Shown in pieces: positions 49,501 through 63,555 of a stretch of DNA of 64,000 nucleotides. The notes below the pieces were generated by a model. The model made no database searches, had not been told where the DNA came from, and saw only the letters and a program-made list of their open reading frames with translations. This DNA is from Salminus brasiliensis (lineage: Eukaryota; Chordata; Actinopteri; Characiformes; Bryconidae): the NCBI RefSeq assembly GCF_030463535.1, contig NC_132880.1, forward strand, positions 33,839,842 to 33,903,841, written 5' to 3'. The position numbers were made by a program, and so were the translations under genes. Numbering within the stretch: position 1 is the stretch's first letter; every line of letters begins with the position of its first letter.

Positions 49501-52500
49501 CATAGAACAGTACACAGTGAGAGTATGTGAATAACATGCTGCATAGCAATACCAAGGTGCAGAAAGACAGCAAGGACCACTGCCCTTGCAGCAAATCACA
49601 TGCTGAAATCCTAAAATGCACACAGTACAAATATACTGATAATGAATAAGCCTCTGTCGTGACAGGGCAAAATTGGCAAGTCCTGCCGAGCATTCGCTCT
49701 CACCGGATCTCCTTTGATGCCCGGTTGCCCTGGGATACCAGGCGTCCCTGGCACACCTGTGCAAGCATTGTTGTTGCTAGCCTAGGAGAGATTAAACAGG
49801 CACATGGGCACTACATTACAAACATCCTGGGTTGACTTAAGGACATGCTGAGGCAATGGCTGCCTCGCAGGATGAAAGAACACTGTGGTTAAAGATAGCT
49901 TCCGGATAGCTTTGCGTACACTCACAGGCCCTCTAGGTGGTTCCTCTCTCTGCAGCCTCTCGAGACACTGTGGAAACAACCAGAGATTGTATTACAAGCT
50001 CATTCATATGCAACTGCAAAACGAGCTGAACCTGCGCAACGGTATATCAAGAGAGAAGTGTGACCAGGAGCTAATTTAAATGTTTATTGGGCGGCCGGCT
50101 GCAAAATAACACGCTTTGCATCAGTGCTTGCATCATCTACGTCTGGATAATGCAGGATTTTGCAGCTTTCAAGTATAATATCAAAAAGAAAGTTAAAACA
50201 GCCAAGTCAACAGAACCCCAAAACCACCCTCTGATAAAAAAAAAAAAAAAAAAAAAAAACAGGCACTAAAAAGCCCCCTCACCCGCTCACAGCCATCTAC
50301 GGAAATGACGCCAGGCTTGCCCTGATCTGACTTCTCAACCTTGTCAACCACGCCGGGCACGCCTGGCAGGCCTTGGGAGCAGTCTTCACATACCACCTAC
50401 AGCAGAGCACATTAAAAGTTACACACATAGGAGCCCCCCTTTAAAATACAATTGCATTAATTAAAATGCATTGAATTGCCTCAAATGTGTATAAACATTC
50501 CACATATATAATATATTACATACAGACACAGTCACTGCAGAAAGCAACTAAATTTAAAGACACAAATGTTGAAGTCTTTCAATTTAGTTGAACCAAAAAT
50601 TGTACACAATTGAATCAAGAAAAATTCAATGTATCCTGTGTTAGAAGTTATTTAGGAAACTGAGCTGTTATAAGAACCCCTGTATATGATAATGATAATA
50701 ACGAAAGCAACAATAATTAAGATAACTATGCAACTTTCTTGTGACACGCAAAATTGCAAAATATGGCACACGTGGCACCTTGGTCAACATCTGTTACTTT
50801 TTAAATAGTTAAAAAAGTAAAAGACAACCTGATTTCCAAATATGTATAAAGACATATTTTCACCAAGATTATCTTTATATTTCCATAATAAAAAAGATGA
50901 GGGCCATGTTAAAAACTTCAGCTCGCACCTGCTACCCTGTCGTAGTACATTGTGGATTATGAAGTGTCATATTTGTGCAGGTGCACCAGCTTTCCAGAGT
51001 CTACTACATCTTCCTGAAGGTCAGGAGGCTTTCAGAAAGCTTTCTTGGTCTTCGAGACCTCCACTTGACCTCCACCATCCCAGTTTAACTGCCATGTCCT
51101 AATTACATTACAAACTAAGGAAAGGGCTACCTGGAAACAGGCAGTTTAGAGGAGCCCATGACTGTTTAGTTATTTAAATTAGTCCTTGATTGAGTCTAAG
51201 ACTGCTGAATTTTAGGACAAGGTTGGAAGAGTCTAAGAGCTGATATTTCTCGGGGTGCCCAAGCGTGTACATGGTGCTTGTATCCTTTTTTCACTCTAAA
51301 ATTGGACAAAACAAAAACACACTAGTCTTGACTAGAGGTTCTTAAACCTTTGCACATCACTGTGTCTATGGGACAAGTGTGTACAAGTGCATGTAGAAGG
51401 GGGTCAAATAAACCCCAGACCTCATCAACATGACCCATGCTACAGGCCCCAGTGTAGTACATAACACTGTTATGAGAGTTATGAGAATGTGGAATTCCTA
51501 ACGTCCCCTTGGGTGTTGATGCACCCTACAACAAATCTTTTCCTTTGCTCTATAGGCGTTTTCACACCTACGTTCATTTGCTCTGGACTGAATCAGTTAA
51601 CAGGTTTGTAAACTTGAAGCGTTTTCACCTTGGTTTGGTTTGTTTTCACACAGGGACAAATTCAAGTGCACCAAAATGCATCACAACCATGTGAGAAAGT
51701 TCTCTCTGTCTATTGGCCAGCTCTGTCTGGGGCGGGAGGAAGAAAGTAAATACAGGAAGAATACAGGTCCTGTGTTCTGGACTAGTGCAGATTTCTGTGC
51801 AATTTAACATGGAGCAATGGCAGAAATAGCATTTGCTCATGGCTGTAGTAGCTAGTTATCTGGGCAATATACCAGGTTAACACCTGGCTATGGAAGCGGT
51901 TTAGCTCAGACTGATTTTCTCACTTCCGAGTTGGGTTGGAAATGTCAGATCACGTTTTTACTTCAAACAAACCGCTCCAGAGTTCGTTTGGGACTGGGCC
52001 AAGACCACCTGCTCCCAAGGTTGTTTTTGGTCTGCATCCAGAAGCACCCTAACAGTCAGCTGACCTCTCTAAAATGTTCTTTCGTAAGCTCTAGGTTACT
52101 ACACAACTGCCGAGTGTCCATTTCTTTGGGCACTCTGAGTTTTATCATGGTGTGAAAATAAACAGACTGTGCAGAAGATTGAAAAGTATGGGCCTTTAAC
52201 ACAACATGCAGAGGGCTGGCACATTCTGCCTGGCAGATGACTGACAGACTGATGCGCTGAACCAAGGTTAACTGGTAGGACATATCCGAGCAAAGGCAAT
52301 TGTTTACAAACATGTAACGAGTCTTGTGTTGTTACTAACCTTTACGTTGATGGGAGTCTCATCGTTTGGAGAAGGAAAGGGGATCTACAGAACGGAGTCA
52401 AGACAGAGAGAGGTAAGTAATGGTGACAATACATGCCTATATGTATTGTTTAAGCTGTATTACTGCTCAGAATTAAAAAAAAGTTCAACATAGCACACAC

Positions 52501-55500
52501 TGTTTACATGGTAAATGTTATTGTGTTGAAACATCAAGTTTGAAATTTTTATGAAGATGAAAATTAAAATAAGAGAATATACATATATTTATATACATAT
52601 TTCAATATGAAGAATAGGCCTATTTAGTACTGTAGCATGTGTTTTAATTAGCAGCAAAAACAATGCCTCCGGTTTTTATTTTACGAGATAATGAGAAAGC
52701 TCTGCTTGTTCTCCGGCAAATGACTATTATTTATCACATGGTTTAGCGGTTCTGTTTTTACCACTACAGTTTGGAAAACAAGTGTTTCACATCACACAGC
52801 AGTTCAGGAGGTCATACAACTCACATCCGCCTGCTAACTCTTCCATAAACACCATATTCAAATAACTAAAAACACCACAGGGTAGCCACACATGTCTTCA
52901 GCAAGCCCACGCATAGCACACAGGCCCATGTGTGTCAGTACAAGCAGGTGTGCGCAGTCACTGGGCGGATAGGAAGTATTTCTCCTGTCACTTCTGGGTG
53001 GTCGGAAGCACATACCTGTATGACTCCACAGTTAAGAGCTGTGGTTTGTGGTTTCACAGTAGGACCTTTTGTCAAGGAGAACATCTGCAAATTACACTCT
53101 GCCTGCTGCACTATCTATCTAGTAGCTAGCTTGTTTGGCCTGAACTGCTGTAATCAGCAAGGGTTGTAATTTGTGCTTAGTAATGAAATGATCTGCTGTG
53201 CCTTCGATTAAATGTATGTGCAATTACAGAATCTCCTGAAGTGACAAATCTTCGTAACTGCATGTCAAGGTGGAACTAAAAAAGCAATGCTAATCTACCT
53301 CTGTTTCTTTGACCTATATTTGAAGGTTCTGCGTCAGCGCATATGCATTTTTATGAGCTACACTACATGTCCAAAAGTATTCAGACTCCAGCTGTGGAAA
53401 TGTGCAACTGTGTTCTCTGAGGCGATGTGTTCCCAACAAATACTGTACCTTTGGGATGAGCTGGACTGGGGCAACATTAGTACTTGTGACCGAATCATCA
53501 AAGACACTGGATATGCAAGTGTCTACATACTTTTGGACATATAGTGTAGCTTAGCGATTAGACTCTGCTGTGACAACTGAATTACTGGTGTATTTCTCTC
53601 AGAGGCCGGATGCTACGTTGACAAAACAGATGTAGTTTGGCTGTGAGAAGAACTGGTTGTTGGACTCTGGTGATGTTAGAAGTGGAGCAGTACTTGGGGG
53701 TGGGATTCTGAAGCCTGGCCAAATTTCCATGGTGAACTAGAGTCCAGCGTGGGCCTTTGGCCAGCGGAGAAAACGAGCCTGCCAAAGCGCTACTCTCAAA
53801 TGGAGATCTAATGGCTCTTACTGTACTGCACATCAGGCACCCTTAATAGTCGTCCTTCCTGTAACTCAACACTATGACAGTGTTTACTATTCCAAAAAGC
53901 CTAGTAGACAGAGTTAACACTGAGAGGGCAATGAGATCATTGGCGTCCATAAAGTGCATGGAGCAATGGAGACAATTCACAATGTGCTGAGTTAAGATAC
54001 TTACAAATGTTTACCGGTTCCTTTCAGAACCATAAAAAACAGATGGTATATTGCTATTGTTCTCAAGACGCTGCTATACTGAGCTCAGTCTCTTCACGCC
54101 ATTAATTCCACTAACAGCTCCCATAAAGCCCAGCCTGCTCCAGTTCCACACCAGATGTCAACCAACCAGGTTCTTCAAGTTTTCCTCCAACCAATTACAA
54201 AGCTACAGCACTCCACTAACTCCTCCTCCTCCTATCTGGTTACTCACTGCTTGGCCGGGCAGACCCGGTTGCCCTGGTAAGCCATCATTGCCAGGGAGAC
54301 CCTGTAAGAAGGAACTGAGGTTGAATTGGTTTAGCCTTCGGCCACACTCCGGTCACCTTCTTCGGCGGGAGGTAAAGGGAAAAGTAGCCAAAGCTCTGGG
54401 CCCTCTCCTGGTTTGTGTTCCAGCTTGTAGTTTACATTTACATTTAGCTTGAGTTTAATCTTGATTTTAGTTTAAGTTCTTCTCATTCAGGCTTGGGAAA
54501 TCAACACAAGACCAGGTTAAAGACCAAGCAGCGCCCACGGTGAAGCTTCAGTGAGGGCCTAGTGTTACTTTATGAGCTTTGGAAAGCCATAACATAACAT
54601 TATTAACAATATTGCTCTGAGTGGAGATTGAACTTGTGGTTTTAACAAGCTAACAAGCTCACACTTAATGAGTATGGGCTAAGGATATTAGATTCTAGAA
54701 ATTCTGGCATCTACTCCAATTCTGATTCCAAATAATAGGAACTTATAAAGTTGCCTTCAAGAGTGGATTTCACAGCATTATGTTCCCAAATTCAAAAATC
54801 AACTTTGACTTTGTCCAGTCAAACTACTGATGTGTTTAAGTATGTATTTTTTAAACAGTGACAGTGGAATATATTATACTACATGAGTTCAGGGGTATGG
54901 AAAAACACAGAATGTCTCTAAGCATAATCAGATCCTAAGATTTTCGATTCACTAAATGTCTGAAATTGGAGAGTCCACTCCTTTGGATCGATTCCCAGGT
55001 GTTGTATGGGCAGTAAAAGGGCACCTCACTAAGCAAAAGATCCCATAACTTCACAGTGAGCTCTGCACGGTTTTTAAAAGAGAAAACAGAATATTTCCAT
55101 CTACATACATTACATTACATTACTTTTACCAAAATTACTTTTAAACTTTACTTTTATTCAAACATTTAATTTATAAAAAAAAACATTAAGTAAATCTGCT
55201 GTGATTTACCTCTATATGAGCTGTATATATTTTTAAATCACAGCCAGTTTGACACACCCATGCCCCATTACAAGCGTTAGTGCAACTTAAACAAGCAGCG
55301 AGTTTAACAGGACTCCCAACGTCTGGATTGAATCAGCAACATTACCAAAAGCAGCTACATTAAAAGCTACATTACAAAATAAGCTACTTTAAACTGTTTT
55401 TGCAAATATTTAAAGTATTTACTTTAAGAACTTTTACATTTCAATTTACTTTATAGCTTATATTTAATTATTGCATATAATAATAGTTTAACGACATGAT

Positions 55501-57771
55501 TTGCAGAAATATTACAGATAATGCCATTTACTTTTTAACTTTAGCAAAAGCCCACAGCTACCCATGCAGCCTCCCACCCTGACAACACAAAAGCCACATA
55601 CTATGACTGCAATACACATAGAGGCAGTAGCAGAACACAGGGAGGCTCACAAATGCTCACGGTCCACTCCCATGCCTATGTGAACATGGGAGGTCCACGG
55701 CCATGTGAGCCAACCAGCCCAACACCGCACTAACCTGTGGGCCTGGGAGGCCTCCGAAACCTTGGGGGCCTGGAGGCCCTGGGGGGCCTGGAGGTCCTGG
55801 AGGCCCCTAAAGCACATGAAGCACAAGAGCATCATTATCATTCAACATCATTAAAGGCTTGTTACATGAGGCCAGATCAAAACCAAAAACGTGCTGTAGA
55901 ACTAGATAGACTAGTGTTGATGTACTACATTCTATTCATGTGGAAATGGCGTGAAGTTCTCCAAATATCACTTTTTAACGTAATATACATCCATTGGAAC
56001 ATACATTGAGGCAAGCTAGACACAACGGAGGACAGGGAGTTTAATATATGTATCAATCATCTCAGAGTGCTGATTTGGGGTCTGTTCTAGCCATTGAAGG
56101 AAAAACAGCTCAGTCAAACATATCCTAAACACAGTCAAACAGTCCAAATGTGGTTGGTGTTAATAATCCAAGCCTCTAACAGTGTATGTTAGATTAGAAA
56201 CAGTCAAACAAAGTCAGAAACCACATTATCAAGCATATCTGAGACTACTTATCAACACAATGCCCCTAAATTCAAGTATGTGCCAATCTAGATGCTAACT
56301 GCAAATGCTTCCATTATTTGTTAGCTACAAGAGTTATGTAGCAAACCAGTAGCAACAAAAATGTGGTCAAAAGTGTGGTCAAAGCTAATCTCACATAAGA
56401 ATTATCTATTATTTATCAAAGGAAACATCTGAGTCAACATTTGAGTCACATCAATTGTAAAAATGATATATATGATTATTAAACAAATTAAGGATGCTTT
56501 CAATCCAGAGCCCTCAAAAGGACATGAGGGGGGAAAATGACATGGGGTTTTCTATAATGGGTAAAATAAACACCCTGCTGTGACATCATCTTTTTTTTCA
56601 TTATCTTAAGATTTGTTTTAATTTTTTTATTTTATCCGATTTTTCACCCATTTTTTTTCACCCATCTGGACTGCCAATTACCCAACCCATATGTACCCCC
56701 CCATTGCACACAATGCCCCCGACACTAGCGAGGGCGGACCAACATGCCCCCTGCGTATGCAGCCAAGCCTCTCTTTTTTCAAACTGCCACCGATGTAACA
56801 TTACCGGGAAACCAACACGACTGGAGGGACGCATCGCATACCCGGCTTTGACGCACCTGCCCGCAGACACCAGTGATGGCCAGCACCGCAGCGAAGCAAT
56901 GTGGGGAGAGAGCGCTATCTACCCACCATAGAGAGAGCCTCAGCCACTGATGGCTAGCAACATGACTGGGATTTGAACCAGCGATCCCCGGATCATAGTG
57001 ACAGCACCTTAGTTCGCCGGACCACTCGGGCCCCTTATAGATTTTTTAAAATTAAAATTAATTCTCACATAATAGTTTTTTCCAATCATTTTCTCAGGAT
57101 AATTATCTCAACATCATTGTTTGGTAACGTCAGTCTCAATCCTGTGATGGACTGGTGTTCCGTCAAAGGAGTTTTCCTGCCTTTTGGCCAGTGATAAGCC
57201 AATGAGAGGATAATTAAAACTTTCTGTTTTTTACCAATTATATTTACCTCATGTCTTTTGGATGGCTCTGTATGTGCAAGCAGAGCACGGAATTCTATGT
57301 CTTGCTTTTCTTTGTTTGGGTATTAGGAAAGAGTCTGCAGAAAGACAAGGCAATTTCAACCAAATAAAAAAGGGGGCTGTATTTTGGGTTTTTATAATGT
57401 ATTATAATGTATTCCCCACAGAGATCTGTTAACTTCTTTTATTTAGAGAGCTGTTCTAAGTGTCCTGTGACTGCTCAGTTTGTTGCTGTCCCATGGTGAC
57501 AATTCCTCAGGTTATACAGTGTACATTTACTGACTATGTTTTTAGTCGTATTAAGCTCTCATGATTCTGAGTGGTTCTGCTGTTTGAGTGTTTCTACTGG
57601 AACAAAATATCGACTTCATACGTGTCAGTCTTGGCTGGCAGGCTGTGGGCTCTGCAGTTGTTTTACTGGTTGCTTTCTAAAATTGACTCTTGCCTATATT
57701 CAAACTAAGCTGGATCTGACTTCTGCTTTCATCAAGCGCCATGTTGGACTATAAAGTTGAGTTTATCAGCT

Positions 57772-57820
<49 letters not shown>

Positions 57821-60800
57821 AACTTTGACATCTAAACAACTTTGACTGTTGATATACACTCTGGAGATGTCTGATACATAGGAGCCTATTAAATGCTAAT
57901 TAGATAAGCTGAAAGCTGAGGAGGGGTCAAACAGTCAGACCTGAGGACCAGCCTGCCACGAGTTCCCAACACCATGGACACCCTGCAAGACAAAAAAAGT
58001 CAGATACAGAGCAAAAATCAATCCATGCACAGTTCTTTCACCAACAGTAAAGAAATCACTGCCCTTTAACCCAAATGTAGTCCATCAGCAAAGATATAGG
58101 ACCATTATCTGGACCATTGACTTCCATTGCTTGTTAGCTGATTAGTGTTGCAGCTCCAGTCTAGCATACTACACACATCTTGGTGTAAATGTGTGCAGGC
58201 TAGATTTCCCAGTCAACTATTCAACTATTCAACTATTCCTTTAAGCATCTTCAAGCTAAGACACACTAAAGCAGAATGCTGGGTGTACAGGATCATGATG
58301 AAGTGTCTCAGTGTGTGAAAGTACTCACAGGTACTCCGGGTAATGGATTATACAGGCAGTTGCAGTCTCCTGGTTCACCCTACGAAAACAGGGAACACAT
58401 CATACAGTCTCTGCTCTCCTGCTCAGTGTTTCACTGCAGCTCAGTAACTGTGTGAAGCTCACAGCTCTCGCCAACTTTCATGAGGAAAGGGGGCAACACA
58501 CTGCAAAAAAGGATATCTTAGCAAGTGAATTATAGTCCAAATACACTATATGTCCAAATGTTTGTGGACATTGCTTCTAATGAATGCATTAAGCTCCTTT
58601 AAGAAGCAGCCGTTGCACAAATAAACAGCTTGTCTAGTCCCAGCAAAGGAGTACTGCTAATAGGATCGGACTCTGTGGAGCCTGAACCGATTGGTACTAT
58701 GCTTAATGCCAGGCATGGGCTGGAGGGGTATAAAGTGGTGGTCCATCCAATACTTGGGATGAGCTAGGGAGTAAGAGATGAGGTGGGGTGGTGATCATCC
58801 AACATCCTGAATGCAATCAAGTCCTCACAGCAATGCTCCAAAATCTAGTAGAAAGTCTTCCCTGGAGAGTAGAGAGTAGAGTTACTCCAACAAAAGCATG
58901 CTATGTGGACAAAAGTACTGGGACACCTGCTTATTCAAGGGTATAAAAAGGGTGTTTATCCTGGTTTTGCTGGAGTAACTGTCTCTACTGTCCAGGGAAG
59001 ACTTCCTACTGGATTTTCAAGCATTGCTGTGAGGATTAAAATTATTATTAGTAAGTCATAATTTGAATAATCTTATAATATATATAAAAATGAAAAACAT
59101 GAGACAATTGAATAAGATTTGTCAGGATGTCACTTGCTAAGACATAATTTTTTGAGTGCAGAAGTGGTCCAAGACCTACCTAGAGTAAAACACTGTTACA
59201 CTAGGCCGCATTTCCTCCTAAAAGCTTCCATCATGGAAATCCAAGTTTGTTTTGTTTAGTTTTTTAATGACAGTGACAATGTACTCCCCTCCAGACGAGT
59301 GCAGTGTTGGGGGTTATCAGCAGAACGACTGAGTATCAACACAACATTCAGACAGAAATACAAAAGACTGTGTGGTAGAACTTCATCTTGGCACTCAGCA
59401 GCAGTGACGGAGCACTCGATCACACTTAAAGCGGGAATATGCATCATTAGCTATCAGACACAGCTTTTCTGTCTGTTTAGACCAAGCAGCCTCAGACATA
59501 ATGGAGGACATTAGAGGATGAAGTATCTTAGCATCGACTTTCTCTCTTCCTCTCTCACGCCTTCTGTCCTATTGTTCCTCTTTCACACCACTCCCACTCT
59601 CTCTTTCTAGCTGTGCTCCTCTCTCAATCTTTCCATATCTCTTCTGCTCCTCACTCACTCTAGTCTCTCTTTCTCACTCTCTCTCTCGCTCTGTTTCTGT
59701 CTGGCCCCTTACTCCTTCGTTTTTCTTAATCCCTCCGTCCTTCTCACTCCTTTCTCCCCTGCTTTTAGACTCTTGCTCTTTCTCTCTCTTTCTCTCTCTG
59801 CAAGTCTCAATCTCTCTCGCTCTCTCACTGTCTTTTTCTCTCCATCTCTCACTCCTTTCCTTCTCACCTGTCTCTTACCTGTCCCAGTCTCTTTTTCTTC
59901 TGCTCCCTGGTTGTTTCTCTCCTCTCTCTCTCTGTTTCTGCTCCGTCACTATTATTCATCTCTCACACCTTCTCTCTCACCCCCTCTTTTGTCCTGCTCC
60001 CTCAAACTTTCCATTTGTCACTTGTTCCTCTCTTACACTAGTGTCTTTGTCTCACTCTCTCTCACACTATTTCTCCTACCTCTCTCGTTCCTATCTGGCC
60101 CCACTCCTTTTTTCCCTGTCTCACCTCAGTCCTATGCCTTTCTCTTTTTGTCCTCCTCTCTCTCTCTTTCTCTCTCTCTCTCATTTTCTCCTTCTATTTC
60201 TTTCCCTATCTGACCCAATCTCTCTGTTTTAGCCGCTCCATTTCTTCATTTTCTCTCTCCCTCATAACAGTCTCCCCCCCCCCCATCCTCTCAGTTTCTC
60301 TCTCCTGTCTCTTCTTCTTTCTTCTCTTCCTTTGTGTCTCTTTTGTATTGAAAAAAAAAATGTGATTCCATCCACTACAGTCATGCAAAGAAGCCGTAAT
60401 TAGGACGAGCAGTAAAATAGGCAAAGTCTAGAGATATAACTCAAGTCTTTTGCTTTTAGCAGATTTGTCTTTGCAGCTATTTACAGTCTTTTATAGCTGT
60501 GTTTAATAGCTTTTAAAAGCTGTGTTGGCAATTCAGAGATGCTGAATAAGAGCTGGATCTCCGTGCCCCCCGTGCCCCCCCTGTTATTTCTGTAAGCGCA
60601 AATCCACCAGTTCTGGGAGAGCTGTGCGAAGCCATTATTCAGACCAGCCTTGGATTCCACATTACAAAATGTGGAAAGCACCCTTTAAAAAAAAAAAAAA
60701 ACGGTTTCATGATCTGACTATCTGTAGGACCAGTCGTTTCTCCAGTCACCGGCCACCTGCTGCAGGTGTGGGATCTATCTGTTCCAGGGGCTGTGATATT

Positions 60801-61572
60801 TGTTCATTTTGTCACATGACTGCTTTGATTTACAGCCTGCATGGATAAACACCTCCTCCTAAGAAGACGGCTTCTTGTTTGCCGGTGTTCCTGCATGGGT
60901 AAAGTGCTGTTCTTCTGGTGGTATTCACAGAAAATCATAAAAATAAACCTAGGTATGAACCTAGGCTTTACCATTTAGCAAAAATGTGTGCAGAAAAGTG
61001 ATGTTGTGCAGTACATCCATGGTTCGCATTGGATTTTTTTTTGTGGAGAAATCAAGCCTTCAATAATGAGCCCCTCCCACAAGCCCAGAATCGGCCCAGG
61101 GTTCGGACTCATGTATTCAGGACAACTGACGCTTACTTCTTCTTTCACTTTCTTTCTGTTTCTCTCTTCTGTTCTTCTCCTCAACCTTTCTGTCACGTTT
61201 TCCCTCCCTCTTCTTCTCTTTCCCACTTTCTTTGTCTCTCTCCATCAGTAGATTGCAGCTGACAGTTAATTAATAGCCTGGTTCTTGCTCTTAAGGGTTC
61301 TTAACTTCTTCCAGTTTACTCAAAGTCTTTTGTCATTCTCTCTTTCTAGCTCCATGTGTGTCTCCAGGGTGGACACATCACTGTCCACACAACCAATCCC
61401 CTCTAGACAGCTCCTCCATCTCTTTATGCACATTCACACACACGCGTGCACACACACACACATACACACACAAGCTGCTTTTGCTTTAGAGGATCTCCTC
61501 TAAATCGCCTCCTCAGCCCACTGAGTCAGAGACTTACCTTGTCACCCTTAGGTCCACTGGCTCCCTGAAAGA

Positions 61573-61606
<34 letters not shown>

Positions 61607-62460
61607 GATGGCTTAGTTTAACTCTGTTATTGTGTATAAAGCTCCTGGGCCTGTGAGATGAGTGCAGATCAGGGAGGAGAGGCGACAGCTGATGAGATGA
61701 AAGCAGACAACGTGTTGTTGTTATGGATCCAGGCAGAGTTAGAGTCGACCCTGCCTGTCTCTGCCTCTACTCCTGCATCCCCCCGTGATAAAGCCCCTGG
61801 TAATTAACATCTGATGCAGTGAAAACAGACGGCACCGCCTTTGTTTCCTTAATGAGAGGAGCCTCGTCGAAATAATAAATTCCCACTTCCTTTGTCTCCG
61901 CTGCGGTCGAAAATGCATCCCATGCGAAGAGTAGGCAGGAAATTCTGAGTAATTGTAGGATTTATGAGTTATGTGATAAGTCTAGGTTCACACACTCTTA
62001 AAAATGATGGTGACAAAAAGGGATTCTGTGGAGAGATACCATAAATGAATCCCTTTTTAAAGAACTTCCAAATAATATCAATGTTTACATTTTCTTTGGT
62101 CCAACTGTTTGCAAGTCCAAAGACATTGATGAAATCAATCAAACTATGTGGATATGTGAGTTTTTATAACTTATTTTATTAAATCTTAAATATGAAGTCG
62201 TTTGGGACTGCTTGAGATTCACATGAGGATTCTGTTTTTGAATAAAAGTATTTATCAGTAACTTTAATAGCTTTATGTGTAATCACAAAATTCTAATATA
62301 GACATAAAGTGTAACTAAACATTCAACCAATTGGAACAAGTTCTACATGATGATTCTTCCTCATAATAGCTTCAGCTTCAGTTTCTAAATCCCCCAAAAA
62401 ACTAGAAAAAATAATTATTCAGGTCTTAAATGGGTTTGAGTGTGTGCAGGAATGCTAGAG

Positions 62461-62497
<37 letters not shown>

Positions 62498-63491
62498 AAG
62501 AACTGAAGTTTTACTTACAGGTCTGCCATCCTCCCCAGGGATTCCCATTTGACCCTGAAGACCATTCTTTCCCTGAAACATCAAACATACAAATGAGACA
62601 GTGACACACCACCACTCACACTCTCACATTATATAAATAAATAAATAAATATGTAATTTTGGCACAGTACTGCATCTGCAAAATTTTCTGTGCACTTACC
62701 GGGGGTCCAACTGCACCGACCCCCATTGGCCCCTGAGGCCCTGGTAGCCCTATGTCACCCTTCAGGCCCTGTGGAGGAGGTCACACAAAGTTAGCCAAGA
62801 ATACAGACAGCTGTAGGGCCTGGTTGGCTAAAAAAGTGCAGAGTCATCATGCCGGTCACCTACCTTCTGTCCAGCCGGTCCCATCAGCCCGGGGGGTCCC
62901 TGAGGCCCTACAGGACCCTGCGGCACACAGTTACACAAGTCTACATTTAGTATACACACAGAATGGAAATGCAGGAGGGCTTGGAGCAAGCAGAGAGGTA
63001 ATGGTTATAATTAGGTTGCAAACGTATCGCTGTGGGCACAGACACAGTAGCTTAAAAATGCAAGACTTGGACCATTTTTAATGCACTTACAGCAACTCCA
63101 GAGAGACCTCTCGGCCCTTGTTCACCCTAAATAGAAAGAGCGAAGGTGTGGATTAGCAAAATAATGTGCATAGAGTGTGTTAAGTAAAGGATAAGATGAC
63201 ATTTGGAAAGAACAGCTTCTGCTGGCGCAGTAACAAATCAGTAGGATGCAGAGCAGGTGCACCTGCAGATTTCGTATTTAGTGCAATAGCTTATAACTGT
63301 GATAGCTTCAAAAATCAGTTTAGTGAAACGTGTGTGTTCAAACAGCACAACATGTAGTAAATGAGATTTTCTTTTTATATGACCTTATCGGATTTGTGTG
63401 TTCAGGCAAACCGCTAGAATGTGAAATGACTTTTAGCCAAATCGGAGATGAGAATACATCAATGGATGATGTGGAAGAGGTAAATGTGTAT

Positions 63492-63555
<64 letters not shown>

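Noticed and set aside
49441-49542. Three 34-bp repeats considered as a CRISPR-like or regulatory array
   Set aside because: The copies are directly adjacent with no spacers; a simple tandem duplication explains them.
56940-57033. tRNA-like sequence with a good B box
   Set aside because: It is the head of a SINE with a long non-tRNA body and no complete cloverleaf or acceptor stem.
59773-60213. 146-codon + strand frame rich in Ser, Leu and Phe
   Set aside because: It is a translation of the CT-rich low-complexity tract.
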